Of a stretch of 10,360 bases of DNA, positions 1 to 6,679 are shown one piece after another. The stretch lies in contig DGOW01000062.1 of assembly GCA_002390225.1 (NCBI GenBank), positions 1 to 10,360 on the forward strand, given 5' to 3'. Both the position numbers and the translations under genes were made by a program. This stretch comes from Gemmatimonadales bacterium UBA4456 (GTDB lineage Bacteria; Gemmatimonadota; Gemmatimonadetes; Longimicrobiales; Gaopeijiaceae). Below the pieces are notes generated by a model that saw nothing but the letters and a program-made list of their open reading frames with translations, was not told where the DNA came from and ran no database searches. How positions within the stretch are numbered: position 1 is the stretch's first letter; every line of letters starts with the position of its first letter.

Positions 1-79
1 GCGGGCGGCTACACGAAAAACGTGCTGGAAAGGGGTGTTCACAGGGCAGCCCCGCGCGTCAGATATGCGGGCGTGCGTG

Positions 80-1897
80 CTAGAAGCTGTGGGCCCCGAG
101 ATCGAAGCGACGGCTGCGGAAGTGGTCCGGCGTGAAGAAGCCCTGACCGAGGCGGTTCACCTCGAAGGTGATCCGGAGAATCGGCGAGGTCTCCGGGCCG
201 TCCAACGGAAACGCCAGGTCAGCCCGCCAGGCATGCCGTGCGCGACGCGGAAAGCCGATTCGCAAACCAGCCCCAACACCCTTCCGCCATCCTGAGTCAA
301 TCCCGAATGGAGCATCTCCTGGCCATACACGACCGACCTCGGCAAACACGGTCATACCCAGATCCAGCGTGCTGGGGGGCCACGGAAATACCACGCGGTC
401 CTCGAACACGAAGCGTGCAGCGCGCCCGCCCGGGTAGCGATCCTCGGGAAGTGCCCGAAGCCCCTCACGCCCACCAAGGCTCATCTGGTACGGCATGGTG
501 GTATCCCACCCGCCCGCCATGGACGCGCGGAGGAAGAAGGTCTGCCCCGGTAGCCCATCGTTTCGCAGATACGCGACGAGCTCAGCGTCAGCGAGCACAT
601 CTTCCCATCCGTTGTCAGCCCTCCGGGACTCGACGTACGCGCCGCCGTGCAGAATCCCTGAGCCCAACGGCGCAGTGAAGCTGGCATTCGCCCGACCGAA
701 GAACTCGTCAGCTCCGGTCGCACCGTCCGGAATCAGAACACCAAAGCCCTGCCCGACCGACGCACCAAAAAAGTATCCATGGCCAACGAGAAGTCGATCT
801 CGCAGCCCGTCGATACCGAAGTACTCCTGAAACCGGATCTGGCGAGCACCGAGGTGAAGCCAGACCCGGCTCGCAGCCCGCTCCTCGACCTGGCGACCGA
901 GCGAGCCCGGAATGTCCCCGGGGTACGGCACGAGATTATCCAGGTTGTCGTCCGCAGCAGCTTCGATGACACCGAAACGAGTCACATCTCGCGACACCGT
1001 AAGGCCTGCGATCACCGATCGTCCTCGGCCACCGAATCTCTGCGCGGCGGAGAACTCGATCACCTCCCGGAACTGAGGAGCGACCACCTGACTCAAGAGA
1101 TCGCCGACCGGTGTCCCGTACGAGTAGAAGCTGGTGCCACGGCTATAGCCTTGACGAATCGAGAACCGGCCGGTCTCCCCGACGAATGGGTACCGGATGT
1201 ACTGATTGAAGAAGCTGCCCGGTCGGTCTCGCCCGACCTCGATACTCGCGTCGGTGCGGCCGAACAGCCGGGGCGTGGAAACGCGGACGGCCTGTGTTCG
1301 GGTTTCGAGGCGCGATCTGTGCGTGAACTCAGCGAAAATGCCCTGGCCAAGGAAGTTCTCTTCCGTGACCTCGAACTTCTCGAGGTTCGGGCCGCCGTCA
1401 TAGGTAACACCAACGTCGACCTGCGTAGACCATTCGTCCTGGGCGCTCACCGTCACCAGTCGTCCACCACGCCCGTCCGACTGCGACGTGACGCGGGTGT
1501 TGGTCAGGAAGCTGTACGACTCGAGAAGTCGTTCGGACTCAGTGGCGAGGAATTCGTCAAAGCATTGTCCTTCGCGCAGGAGGATCTCCCGCCGGATGAA
1601 GGACTCCTGCGTCCTGATGTGCACCACGTTCATGAGCCGGTAAGTCCACGCCAGCACACCGATGTTCGTGGAATCCGGGTCAAAGACTGACCCGCGGATC
1701 ACGTTGATTCCGGTGATGGCTCCCGCCTCGCAGGTCTCGGTCGGCAGATTGACGCGCACGGTGTCCTGCTGGGCCTGCACGGATGTATCGGGCAGGAAGA
1801 GCAGCATGCACGCAACGGTGATCAGCGCAAGACGGCGCGCGGGGCCGGATACGACGGACAGGCCTTTGCGCGACGACCGCCAGGAATCACCGGACAA
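80..1897 (-). CDS. BamA/TamA-like outer-membrane beta-barrel protein with one POTRA-like domain
   Basis: The protein is 605 aa if the TTG at 1897 is the start. Residues about 21-43 form a signal peptide (RR, then a hydrophobic run, ending VQAQ). A POTRA-like segment at about 96-152 contains FIRREILLREGQCFDEF and the ESERLLESYSFL helix, which is the usual pattern of the one-POTRA surface-antigen (Omp85-like) proteins of Gemmatimonadota and Acidobacteriota. The barrel begins near residue 155, with ENFLGQGIFAEF at 180-191. A late SLGGREGLRAL segment sits where BamA proteins have their GG..xRGY motif, so that motif is degenerate here. By family it should sit in the outer membrane, in protein insertion or secretion; its exact substrate cannot be told. 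The barrel is followed by a polar tail of about 20 residues, so it does not end on an aromatic beta-signal in the usual way. No good Shine-Dalgarno precedes the TTG, and the frame stays open upstream, so the start is uncertain. It lies 120 bp downstream of the TRAP binding-protein gene and may be a separate unit. Confidence 0.85.
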   Translation of the reverse strand: MSGDSWRSSRKGLSVVSGPARRLALITVACMLLFLPDTSVQAQQDTVRVNLPTETCEAGAITGINVIRGSVFDPDSTNIGVLAWTYRLMNVVHIRTQESFIRREILLREGQCFDEFLATESERLLESYSFLTNTRVTSQSDGRGGRLVTVSAQDEWSTQVDVGVTYDGGPNLEKFEVTEENFLGQGIFAEFTHRSRLETRTQAVRVSTPRLFGRTDASIEVGRDRPGSFFNQYIRYPFVGETGRFSIRQGYSRGTSFYSYGTPVGDLLSQVVAPQFREVIEFSAAQRFGGRGRSVIAGLTVSRDVTRFGVIEAAADDNLDNLVPYPGDIPGSLGRQVEERAASRVWLHLGARQIRFQEYFGIDGLRDRLLVGHGYFFGASVGQGFGVLIPDGATGADEFFGRANASFTAPLGSGILHGGAYVESRRADNGWEDVLADAELVAYLRNDGLPGQTFFLRASMAGGWDTTMPYQMSLGGREGLRALPEDRYPGGRAARFVFEDRVVFPWPPSTLDLGMTVFAEVGRVWPGDAPFGIDSGWRKGVGAGLRIGFPRRARHAWRADLAFPLDGPETSPILRITFEVNRLGQGFFTPDHFRSRRFDLGAHSF

Positions 1898-1933
1898 AAC
1901 GAAGACGTGGATAGACGTTACCCGGGCAGACGA

Positions 1934-1962
1934 GCGGTTTCGATCTTCGGAAAAGATACCGC
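1934..1962 (-). other. Imperfect inverted repeat (hairpin) between the TRAP and BamA-like genes
   Basis: Two nested arms pair: GCGGT (1934-1938) with ACCGC (1958-1962), and ATCTT (1943-1947) with AAGAT (1953-1957). The loop is 5 nt and a 4-nt bulge lies on one side, giving ten base pairs in total. It lies 56 nt beyond the stop of the TRAP binding-protein gene and 37 nt before the TTG of the BamA-like gene. No T-tract follows, so it does not look like a standard intrinsic terminator. It could be a 5' leader structure, a protein-binding site or chance. Confidence 0.3.
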
Positions 1963-2017
1963 ACTCGGGCCTCTCGTGTTCGGGCTGTCAGGGTCATGAC
2001 TGTCTCGGGAGTCGAGG

Positions 2018-3106
2018 TCAGAGGACCCGCGGAAATGCGTTTTTGCGGTACGAGAGCTCATTGCCACCCGCGTAAGGGAACGCCGACGCGCGAAACTCGC
2101 TCCAGGAGGCGTGAACCCGAGCGAAATCCGTGTCGGACGCGGCCTGTTCCTGGAGGTACGCATTCGACTCCCGCCATGCCGCATCAAGGACGTCGTCCGG
2201 GTATTTCCGCAGGGTCACCCCGTGCTCTTCAGTCAACCGCCGCATCGCCTTCGGCTCTTCCACGTCATAGATCGCGAGCCGGTCGATCGCTGTGTCGCCA
2301 CACGCGGCTTCTAGAATGCGCTGATATCCCTCAGGAAGCGCCTCGAACGCCTCCACACTGACGAGCAATCCCATCGTGACACCCGGCTCCCACCAACCCG
2401 GGTAGTAGTAGTTTCTGGCGATCTGATGGAGCCCGAGCTTCTCGTCGTCATACGGTCCGACCCACTCAGTCGCATCAATCGCTCCCCGTTCCAGCGCCGG
2501 ATAGATCTCGCTACCTGACAGGACCTGTACCGTCACGCCAAGGCGGGTCATGATCTCGCCTCCGATCCCCGGAATGCGGAACCGCAGCCCCGCGAGATCG
2601 GAGAGACTCTCGATCGGCTCCCTGAACCAGCCACCCATCTGACCCGGTGAGGCGATCGCCGTCAGGGAGCGGATGCCGAACTGCGCCCAGATATCATTCA
2701 GCACATCGAGCCCACCGCCGTGCCAGAGCCAGGAAAGCTGCTGGCGGGTAGTGAGTCCAAACGGCACCCCCGTGTCGAAGGCCAGCGCCGGGTGCTTACC
2801 AATGTAGAAGTAACCGGGCGACAACCCGGCCTGCACCGTGCCCTGCATGACGGCGTCCATGACCTGCAACGGTGGGACGATTTCTCCCGCGGCGTACGTC
2901 CGTATGGTGAACCTGCCACCCGTCATCGCCGACACCCGTTCTCCGATCCGCAGTGCAGCGCCGTGGAGGAGGTCGGCACTCGGCGGGAAGCTCGAAGCAA
3001 TCCGCCACTCGACCCGGGGGCCCGACACACTTCGTTCTTGTGTGGAGCGAAGCCCGAAGAGTTCTCTTCGCGTGATCACAGGGCGCCCAAGAGACTCACA
3101 ACTCAC
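2018..3106 (-). CDS. TRAP transporter solute-binding protein, TakP-like (DctP family), lacking a signal h-region
   Basis: This 362-aa protein is of the DctP/TakP family (periplasmic receptors of TRAP secondary transporters), close to the family's usual length. It matches the 2-oxoacid-binding TakP type almost throughout: WRIASSFP at 34-41, AAGEIVPPLQ at 72-81, GQMGGWFR at 155-162, LRFRIPG at 174-180 and EWVGPYDDEKLG at 214-225. Gln156, Arg177, Glu214 and Trp215 fall where TakP is known to bind its ligand carboxylate and metal ion, so a 2-oxoacid or similar carboxylate is the likely ligand (inference). The start is a GTG inside the end of the GMC gene (11-bp overlap), indicating translational coupling. 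A second in-frame GTG lies at 3079. The N-terminus holds a Tat-like TRRELFGL (12-19), but residues 20-33 are polar and no hydrophobic stretch follows, so export is doubtful. No DctQ or DctM membrane subunit lies in the window. Confidence 0.9.
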   Translation of the reverse strand: MSCESLGRPVITRRELFGLRSTQERSVSGPRVEWRIASSFPPSADLLHGAALRIGERVSAMTGGRFTIRTYAAGEIVPPLQVMDAVMQGTVQAGLSPGYFYIGKHPALAFDTGVPFGLTTRQQLSWLWHGGGLDVLNDIWAQFGIRSLTAIASPGQMGGWFREPIESLSDLAGLRFRIPGIGGEIMTRLGVTVQVLSGSEIYPALERGAIDATEWVGPYDDEKLGLHQIARNYYYPGWWEPGVTMGLLVSVEAFEALPEGYQRILEAACGDTAIDRLAIYDVEEPKAMRRLTEEHGVTLRKYPDDVLDAAWRESNAYLQEQAASDTDFARVHASWSEFRASAFPYAGGNELSYRKNAFPRVL

Positions 3107-4772
3107 GTCGATTCAATGCATCCACTGCATAGGCGCATGCCCTCGCGGTCAGCGCCATATACGTGAGTGAAGGATTCTGATTCGCCGATGACACCATGCA
3201 GGAGCCATCGACCACAAACAGATTCCTCACGTCATGCGACTGATTGAAGCCATTCAGTACCGAGGTGCCAGGCTCACGCCCCATGCGGGCTGTACCCATC
3301 TCATGGATTGTTTTACCTGGCGGGTTGTCCTCGTGGAAAACCTCGACGTTACGTACGCCGGCCGCCTCGAGCATCTCGGCCGCACTGTCCGCCATATCAT
3401 CGAACATGGCCCGCTCGTTCTCACCCCAGCGGCACGTGATCTTGAGCGCTGGAATGCCCCATGCGTCTACCACTTCAGGATCCAGCTCCACACGGTTCGC
3501 CTCATCCGGAAGGCACTCGCCAAAGCCGTAGAGCGACATCTGCCAGGGACCGAGGTCCGTAAGCCCATCCTTGAAGTCGACCCCAAGCCCCTGGGTGCCG
3601 GTTCCTCTGCTCCAGGTGCTGCGCGAGCCGCTGCCCTGGTAGGCAAACCCTCTCAGGAAGTCCGGATGACGGGTAGAGACGTTGCGGAACCGTGGCAGGT
3701 AGATGCCGTTGATCCGGCGGACCTGATTCGCCTGATCCTCGAAGCCACGCACATCACCTGAAGCACCGTGACCCATGGTATGATCCATGAGATAGTGCCC
3801 TAGCGCGCCACTCGAGTTGGCGAGGCCGTCAGGGAAGTCGGAGGACGTCGAGTTCAGCAGAATCCGGGTCGACTCAAGGGTCGACGCCGCCAGAAATACA
3901 ACGCGCCCGGCAAACTCGAGCGTTTCTCCGGTCTCACGGTCGATGACGCCCACCGAGGAAACACGACCGTCGCGATAGCCCAGGGAGTGCACAACGCTGT
4001 TGGGTCGTAACGTCATCCGGCCGGTGGCTCGCGCGGCAGGCAGCGTCGCGCTCAGACTGCTGAAGTACGAGCCCGTCCGACAGCCACGTTCGCAGGGGCC
4101 ACAAAAGTGACACGCCTTCCGTCCATTGTGGTCTCTGGTCAGGACCGCACACCGACCGATGGTGAGCACACGCTCTCCACCATAGGCCCGGGCAATACCG
4201 TCCCGGACGTGTGCCTCTGCACACGACATCGCCATCGGTGGCAGAAATCGACTATCCGGCAGATGGGATAGCCCCAGCGCCTCACCCGAGACACCGATGA
4301 AGCGCTCCACGTAGTCATACCATGGCTCGATGTCGGCGTAGCGAATGGGCCAGTCGACCGCGATCCCGTCACGCGCGTTGGCCTCGAAGTCGAGATCGCT
4401 GAGGCGGTAGACCTGCCGGCCCCACATGATGGAACGCCCACCCACCTGGCGACCACGAAGGAAGAGAAACGGCGTATCCTCCGGCGTGGTGTACGGGTTC
4501 TCCACATCGTCAACGAAGAACGCAGATCCAAGCTCGTCGCATGCGTAACACTCGCGCTGGATCGCCTGCCGCTCTGCCAGACGCTTCCGGTCACCCATGC
4601 CCCGATATTTCATATCCCAGACCGGGACGTGCTCCGTGTAATCTCGACTGGGAATGATGTCGGGCCCGGCTTCCAGCACGAGGGTTTCCAGCCCCGCCTC
4701 CGTCAGTTCCTTCGCCGCCCAGCCACCCGTGATACCCGAGCCGATCACGATCGCGTCATACTCGTTCCTCAT
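3096..4772 (-). CDS. GMC-family FAD-dependent sugar dehydrogenase, large subunit, with Cys4 motif
   Basis: This 558-aa protein belongs to the GMC oxidoreductase family, on the branch with gluconate 2-dehydrogenase and glucoside 3-dehydrogenase flavoproteins. Seen in the sequence: the FAD-binding GSGITG at 11-16 ending in a ribose-binding Glu (VLEAG, 32-36); the GMC signature GRQVGGRSIMWGRQ at 107-120; and a C-terminal domain with TIHEMGTARMG (His490) and NQNPSLTY (Asn533), the expected His/Asn catalytic pair. Cys221, Cys224, Cys227 and Cys231 form CxxCxxCxxxC. Related dehydrogenases hold an Fe-S cluster in this region that passes electrons from FAD to a cytochrome. No signal peptide is present, which fits co-export with the Tat-bearing small subunit encoded just upstream, whose stop overlaps this ATG (ATGA). 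A GGGGG tract about 7 nt before the ATG can serve as ribosome site. The substrate is inferred to be a sugar or glycoside, with C3 oxidation plausible because of the DUF1080 neighbour. Confidence 0.92.
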   Translation of the reverse strand: MRNEYDAIVIGSGITGGWAAKELTEAGLETLVLEAGPDIIPSRDYTEHVPVWDMKYRGMGDRKRLAERQAIQRECYACDELGSAFFVDDVENPYTTPEDTPFLFLRGRQVGGRSIMWGRQVYRLSDLDFEANARDGIAVDWPIRYADIEPWYDYVERFIGVSGEALGLSHLPDSRFLPPMAMSCAEAHVRDGIARAYGGERVLTIGRCAVLTRDHNGRKACHFCGPCERGCRTGSYFSSLSATLPAARATGRMTLRPNSVVHSLGYRDGRVSSVGVIDRETGETLEFAGRVVFLAASTLESTRILLNSTSSDFPDGLANSSGALGHYLMDHTMGHGASGDVRGFEDQANQVRRINGIYLPRFRNVSTRHPDFLRGFAYQGSGSRSTWSRGTGTQGLGVDFKDGLTDLGPWQMSLYGFGECLPDEANRVELDPEVVDAWGIPALKITCRWGENERAMFDDMADSAAEMLEAAGVRNVEVFHEDNPPGKTIHEMGTARMGREPGTSVLNGFNQSHDVRNLFVVDGSCMVSSANQNPSLTYMALTARACAYAVDALNRREL

Positions 4773-5335
4773 CGGCCAACCCCCGAAACTACGCAGCCTC
4801 CGAACGCTCCCGGCATAATACGATATCCGGTCTGGCTGGCTCCCGTCTCCGTCGTGAAATAACCGACGAGGACGAGACGCTTGAGCGTTGGGTAGAAGCC
4901 ATCCGGCGCGGCATCGTCCGATCCAGGCTCCGGTAACTGTTCATCGAGCGCACGAATCAGCGCGAACTGTTGCTCGGCGCCGAGCTCCACGAAACCTGCG
5001 CCGAACCGGTCCGTTGCGACCAAATCGAGGGCTGACAGCCCTGAGTGGATCTCTTCAGCCTCAACGTCATCCATCCACTCGGACGTCACGAGATCGACGA
5101 ATGCGGGGACAGCCACATCGGTGGCGCTCGGTGTGTCCGATCGTGGAAGGATGATGTCCGCGACAATACCGACGATCTCCAGCTCTCTTCGCGTCAGCGC
5201 GGCCGGCAAAAAGTCAGACGCAGTTCCCGAGCCGATCAGCTGCCGGGCTTGCAGGAGCGCCGAGACACGCTCCGGGGCCAAGGCGGGCAGAATGCTCGCG
5301 GTCGCCAGGGTGCGAATCGCTGTTCTTCGGTCCAT
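4769..5335 (-). CDS. Gluconate 2-dehydrogenase subunit 3-like protein (Tat-exported small subunit)
   Basis: The protein is 188 aa and of the gluconate 2-dehydrogenase subunit 3 family, the small partner of periplasmic GMC dehydrogenases. It normally supplies the Tat signal that carries the flavoprotein across the membrane. The N-terminus, MDRRTAIRTLATASILPALA, is a twin-arginine signal with a modest hydrophobic segment. The family core is clear: LTRRELEIVGIVADIILP at 47-64, followed by DTPSATDVAVPAFVDL at 67-82, and near the C-terminus GFYPTLKRLVLVGYFTTE (146-163) and MPGAFGGC (174-181). The ATG at 5335 is preferred over one 39 nt upstream because a strong GGAGGA sits 5 nt before it and because the Tat signal then begins at residue 2. 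It ends in an ATGA overlap with the GMC gene and begins 68 bp after the DUF1080 gene. Confidence 0.92.
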   Translation of the reverse strand: MDRRTAIRTLATASILPALAPERVSALLQARQLIGSGTASDFLPAALTRRELEIVGIVADIILPRSDTPSATDVAVPAFVDLVTSEWMDDVEAEEIHSGLSALDLVATDRFGAGFVELGAEQQFALIRALDEQLPEPGSDDAAPDGFYPTLKRLVLVGYFTTETGASQTGYRIMPGAFGGCVVSGVGR

Positions 5336-5340
5336 TACGC

Positions 5341-5346
5341 TCCTCC
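5341..5346 (-). promoter_or_regulatory. Strong Shine-Dalgarno deciding the subunit 3 start
   Basis: The minus strand reads GGAGGA, then GCGTA, then the ATG at 5335. This is the best ribosome-binding site in the block and selects this ATG over the in-frame ATG at 5374. Its strength suggests that the dehydrogenase genes can be translated independently of the DUF1080 gene upstream. Confidence 0.75.
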
Positions 5347-5403
5347 GTCGGTGATCACGCAAGCTACGCTGCACGCCGCGGGTCTCGCATCCCTCCCCGG
5401 CGA

Positions 5404-6237
5404 CTAGCGACCCGCGATTGACCGGACCGCGACCCTCCGGAACTGGATCGGGTGGCTTTCGCTCTGAAGCGCGATGTAGCCACCCGTGAGCATAAGGCCG
5501 AGCGCCGGTGCGCCATCCAGGCGCTCGCTCACCTCGCCGCCTCCAACCAATGCACCTTCGTATGCCATGACCGTATCCCCGTTCACGACATGCCGCACGG
5601 ACCCATCAGCGTTTGATACAATAGCGACCGATACCCACGTGCTGTCGGGGATCGTCGGCGCCGCGGCGTTGATGCAGTGTTGGGTAACCAGCTCCCCAGC
5701 CATATCGACATGTGTCCCCGGGGTACAGACGTTGGCCGTCGGACGCTCCTCACCCGCTATGCCACCCAGGAACTGGACCTCGAGAGAGATGGGGAAGTCC
5801 TGGTCGACCCCCATCGTCTGTGGAGCCTGCGCGTGGAACATCACGCCCGAGTTCGAACGAGCCCATCCGGGTCCACCTGCGAACTGACGACCCACAAAGC
5901 GATACTCGACAAGGAGCTCGTACGCCTCGAACAGCTCTTCGTGAAAGAGATGTCCGAAGGTGTCGTTGAAACCTGTATCCGGGTCGTACTCGTCATATGA
6001 CACGCTCAGGATCCCGTCCTCGACGCGGAAGGTGTTCCGGGCATCCTCACCCAGCTCCTCCCCTCTGATCTTGGGCACCCAACCGGTGAGATCACGTCCA
6101 TTGAAGAGCTCGACCCAGGGAGCTTCAGCAGACACCAGCGCCGCATTCTCGCCATCAGGAGCGGGGCCACACGCGAAACATACGAGGGTTGCGGTAAGCG
6201 CCAGAGCCTTCGAGCGAGTGATCATGCGGGTCCGCAT
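5404..6237 (-). CDS. DUF1080 / 3-keto-disaccharide hydrolase family exported protein
   Basis: The protein is 277 aa from the ATG at 6237. Residues 1-23 look like an export signal (MITRSKALALTATLVCFACG after a short n-region). The FACG suggests a lipoprotein with Cys23 as anchor, although the lipobox is not canonical. The rest is one DUF1080 (LamG/concanavalin-like jelly-roll) domain: the opening LFNGRDLTGW at 44-53, FRVEDGILSVS at 70-80, NSGVMFHAQ at 129-137, SLEVQFLGG at 151-159 and the closing GGYIALQSESHPIQFRRVAV at 252-271. Members of this family cleave 3-keto-disaccharides or 3-keto-glycosides, or carry related sugar-binding domains. Beside a GMC plus subunit 3 dehydrogenase this role is plausible, but it is inferred. 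A second start at 6225 (ATGA overlap with the reading frame of the upstream relic) would shorten it by 4 residues; a weak AGGGTG favours 6237. The frame is open upstream to 6414, but that part is unlike any domain. Confidence 0.87.
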   Translation of the reverse strand: MRTRMITRSKALALTATLVCFACGPAPDGENAALVSAEAPWVELFNGRDLTGWVPKIRGEELGEDARNTFRVEDGILSVSYDEYDPDTGFNDTFGHLFHEELFEAYELLVEYRFVGRQFAGGPGWARSNSGVMFHAQAPQTMGVDQDFPISLEVQFLGGIAGEERPTANVCTPGTHVDMAGELVTQHCINAAAPTIPDSTWVSVAIVSNADGSVRHVVNGDTVMAYEGALVGGGEVSERLDGAPALGLMLTGGYIALQSESHPIQFRRVAVRSIAGR

Positions 6238-6617
6238 AAGGCACCCTGAGGCCAACACCCGTGGCTGTCTGCGGAGGGCAGTGGCCTCGGATCCGGCGCC
6301 CAGGTCACCGTGCTCCGTGAAAGTCCCGGAGCTGAGCCAAACTCGGTGCGGCTGATTCTTCGAAGGCCCGACTCTAGGAGGCGACGGAGGCCTCCGTGGT
6401 TGCCCCACCCCCACGATCTCTCAAGGTCGCCTGCCCAGGATCGAACACCTCTTGGTGATCTCCACTCGGGCGGGTCGGCATCGAACTCGCGCTCGACCGC
6501 AGCCGACGACCGAAACCTTGACTCCAGCTGCCACGTCCCGCGCAAACAAACAAGCAGGATGCCGTCGCGAGGACGTTCTACGGCCAGATCAGCGTTGTGC
6601 GGGGCGGCGGTGGACAT
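6222..6617 (-). pseudogene. Probable relic of the 5' end of an MlaE-type permease gene (STAS-like N-terminus)
   Basis: An ATG at 6617 opens a 131-codon frame. Its first 50 residues, including LAVERPRDGILLVCLRGTW (11-29) and SSAAVEREFDADPP (37-50), resemble the N-terminal STAS domain that some ABC permeases of the MlaE family carry. There this pattern is followed by a FD..L..WDS motif and then the membrane domain. Here the resemblance stops at about residue 50 (near 6465). Codons after that (AGA, TCA, CCA, GGT, GTT) are unlike those of neighbouring genes, and no transmembrane segment appears in any frame. The frame ends in ATGA with the second possible DUF1080 start, so a small coupled gene is the alternative. 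No mlaF or mlaD partner is nearby. The family assignment is from memory of the pattern and is tentative. Confidence 0.35.
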
Positions 6618-6679
6618 GGAAGCTCAAACTGTGTTGCGGGCGCCAGATTGGCGAGTCTATAAGGAAGATCTCCGCCTCG
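6238..6679. other. 442-bp gap between the flavoprotein and DUF1080 genes
   Basis: This stretch holds the probable MlaE-like relic (from 6617) and the palindrome at 6384-6397. A short inverted repeat (CGCCA-GAT-TGGCG, 6641-6653) lies 27 nt beyond the flavoprotein stop. It has no T-tract and is at most a weak transcript end. Several frames are open on both strands here, as expected in GC-rich DNA, and none has another recognisable domain. I could not place a promoter for the DUF1080 block with confidence. Confidence 0.5.
6384..6397. promoter_or_regulatory. Perfect 14-bp palindrome upstream of the DUF1080-dehydrogenase block
   Basis: The site reads ACGGAGGCCTCCGT, identical on both strands, and lies 147-160 bp before the DUF1080 start. 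GGC at 6380-6382 and GCC at 6402-6404 add a short outer symmetry. A perfect dyad in the only large gap before a four-gene block is a candidate operator, or a hairpin in a leader. I found no convincing -35/-10 pair near it, so a regulatory role is only a suggestion. Confidence 0.3.

Noticed and set aside
12..24. CACG-AAAAA-CGTG hairpin near the left edge as a terminator of the BamA-like gene
   Set aside because: The stem is only 4 bp, the A/T run is in the loop rather than after the stem, and it lies 55 nt past the stop codon.
779..1690. Long open frame on the plus strand (303 codons) inside the BamA-like gene
   Set aside because: It lies fully antisense to a well-supported barrel gene. Its translation has no recognisable domain, and its length is explained by codon bias of the opposite strand in GC-rich DNA.
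5336..5374. Upstream ATG (5374) as start of the subunit 3 gene
   Set aside because: It adds an Arg-rich stretch before the Tat signal and lacks a ribosome site, whereas GGAGGA lies 5 nt before the ATG at 5335.
6238..6414. N-terminal extension of the DUF1080 protein to 6414
   Set aside because: The extra 59 residues are Pro/Arg-rich with no domain, and they would bury the export signal that begins at the ATGs at 6237/6225.
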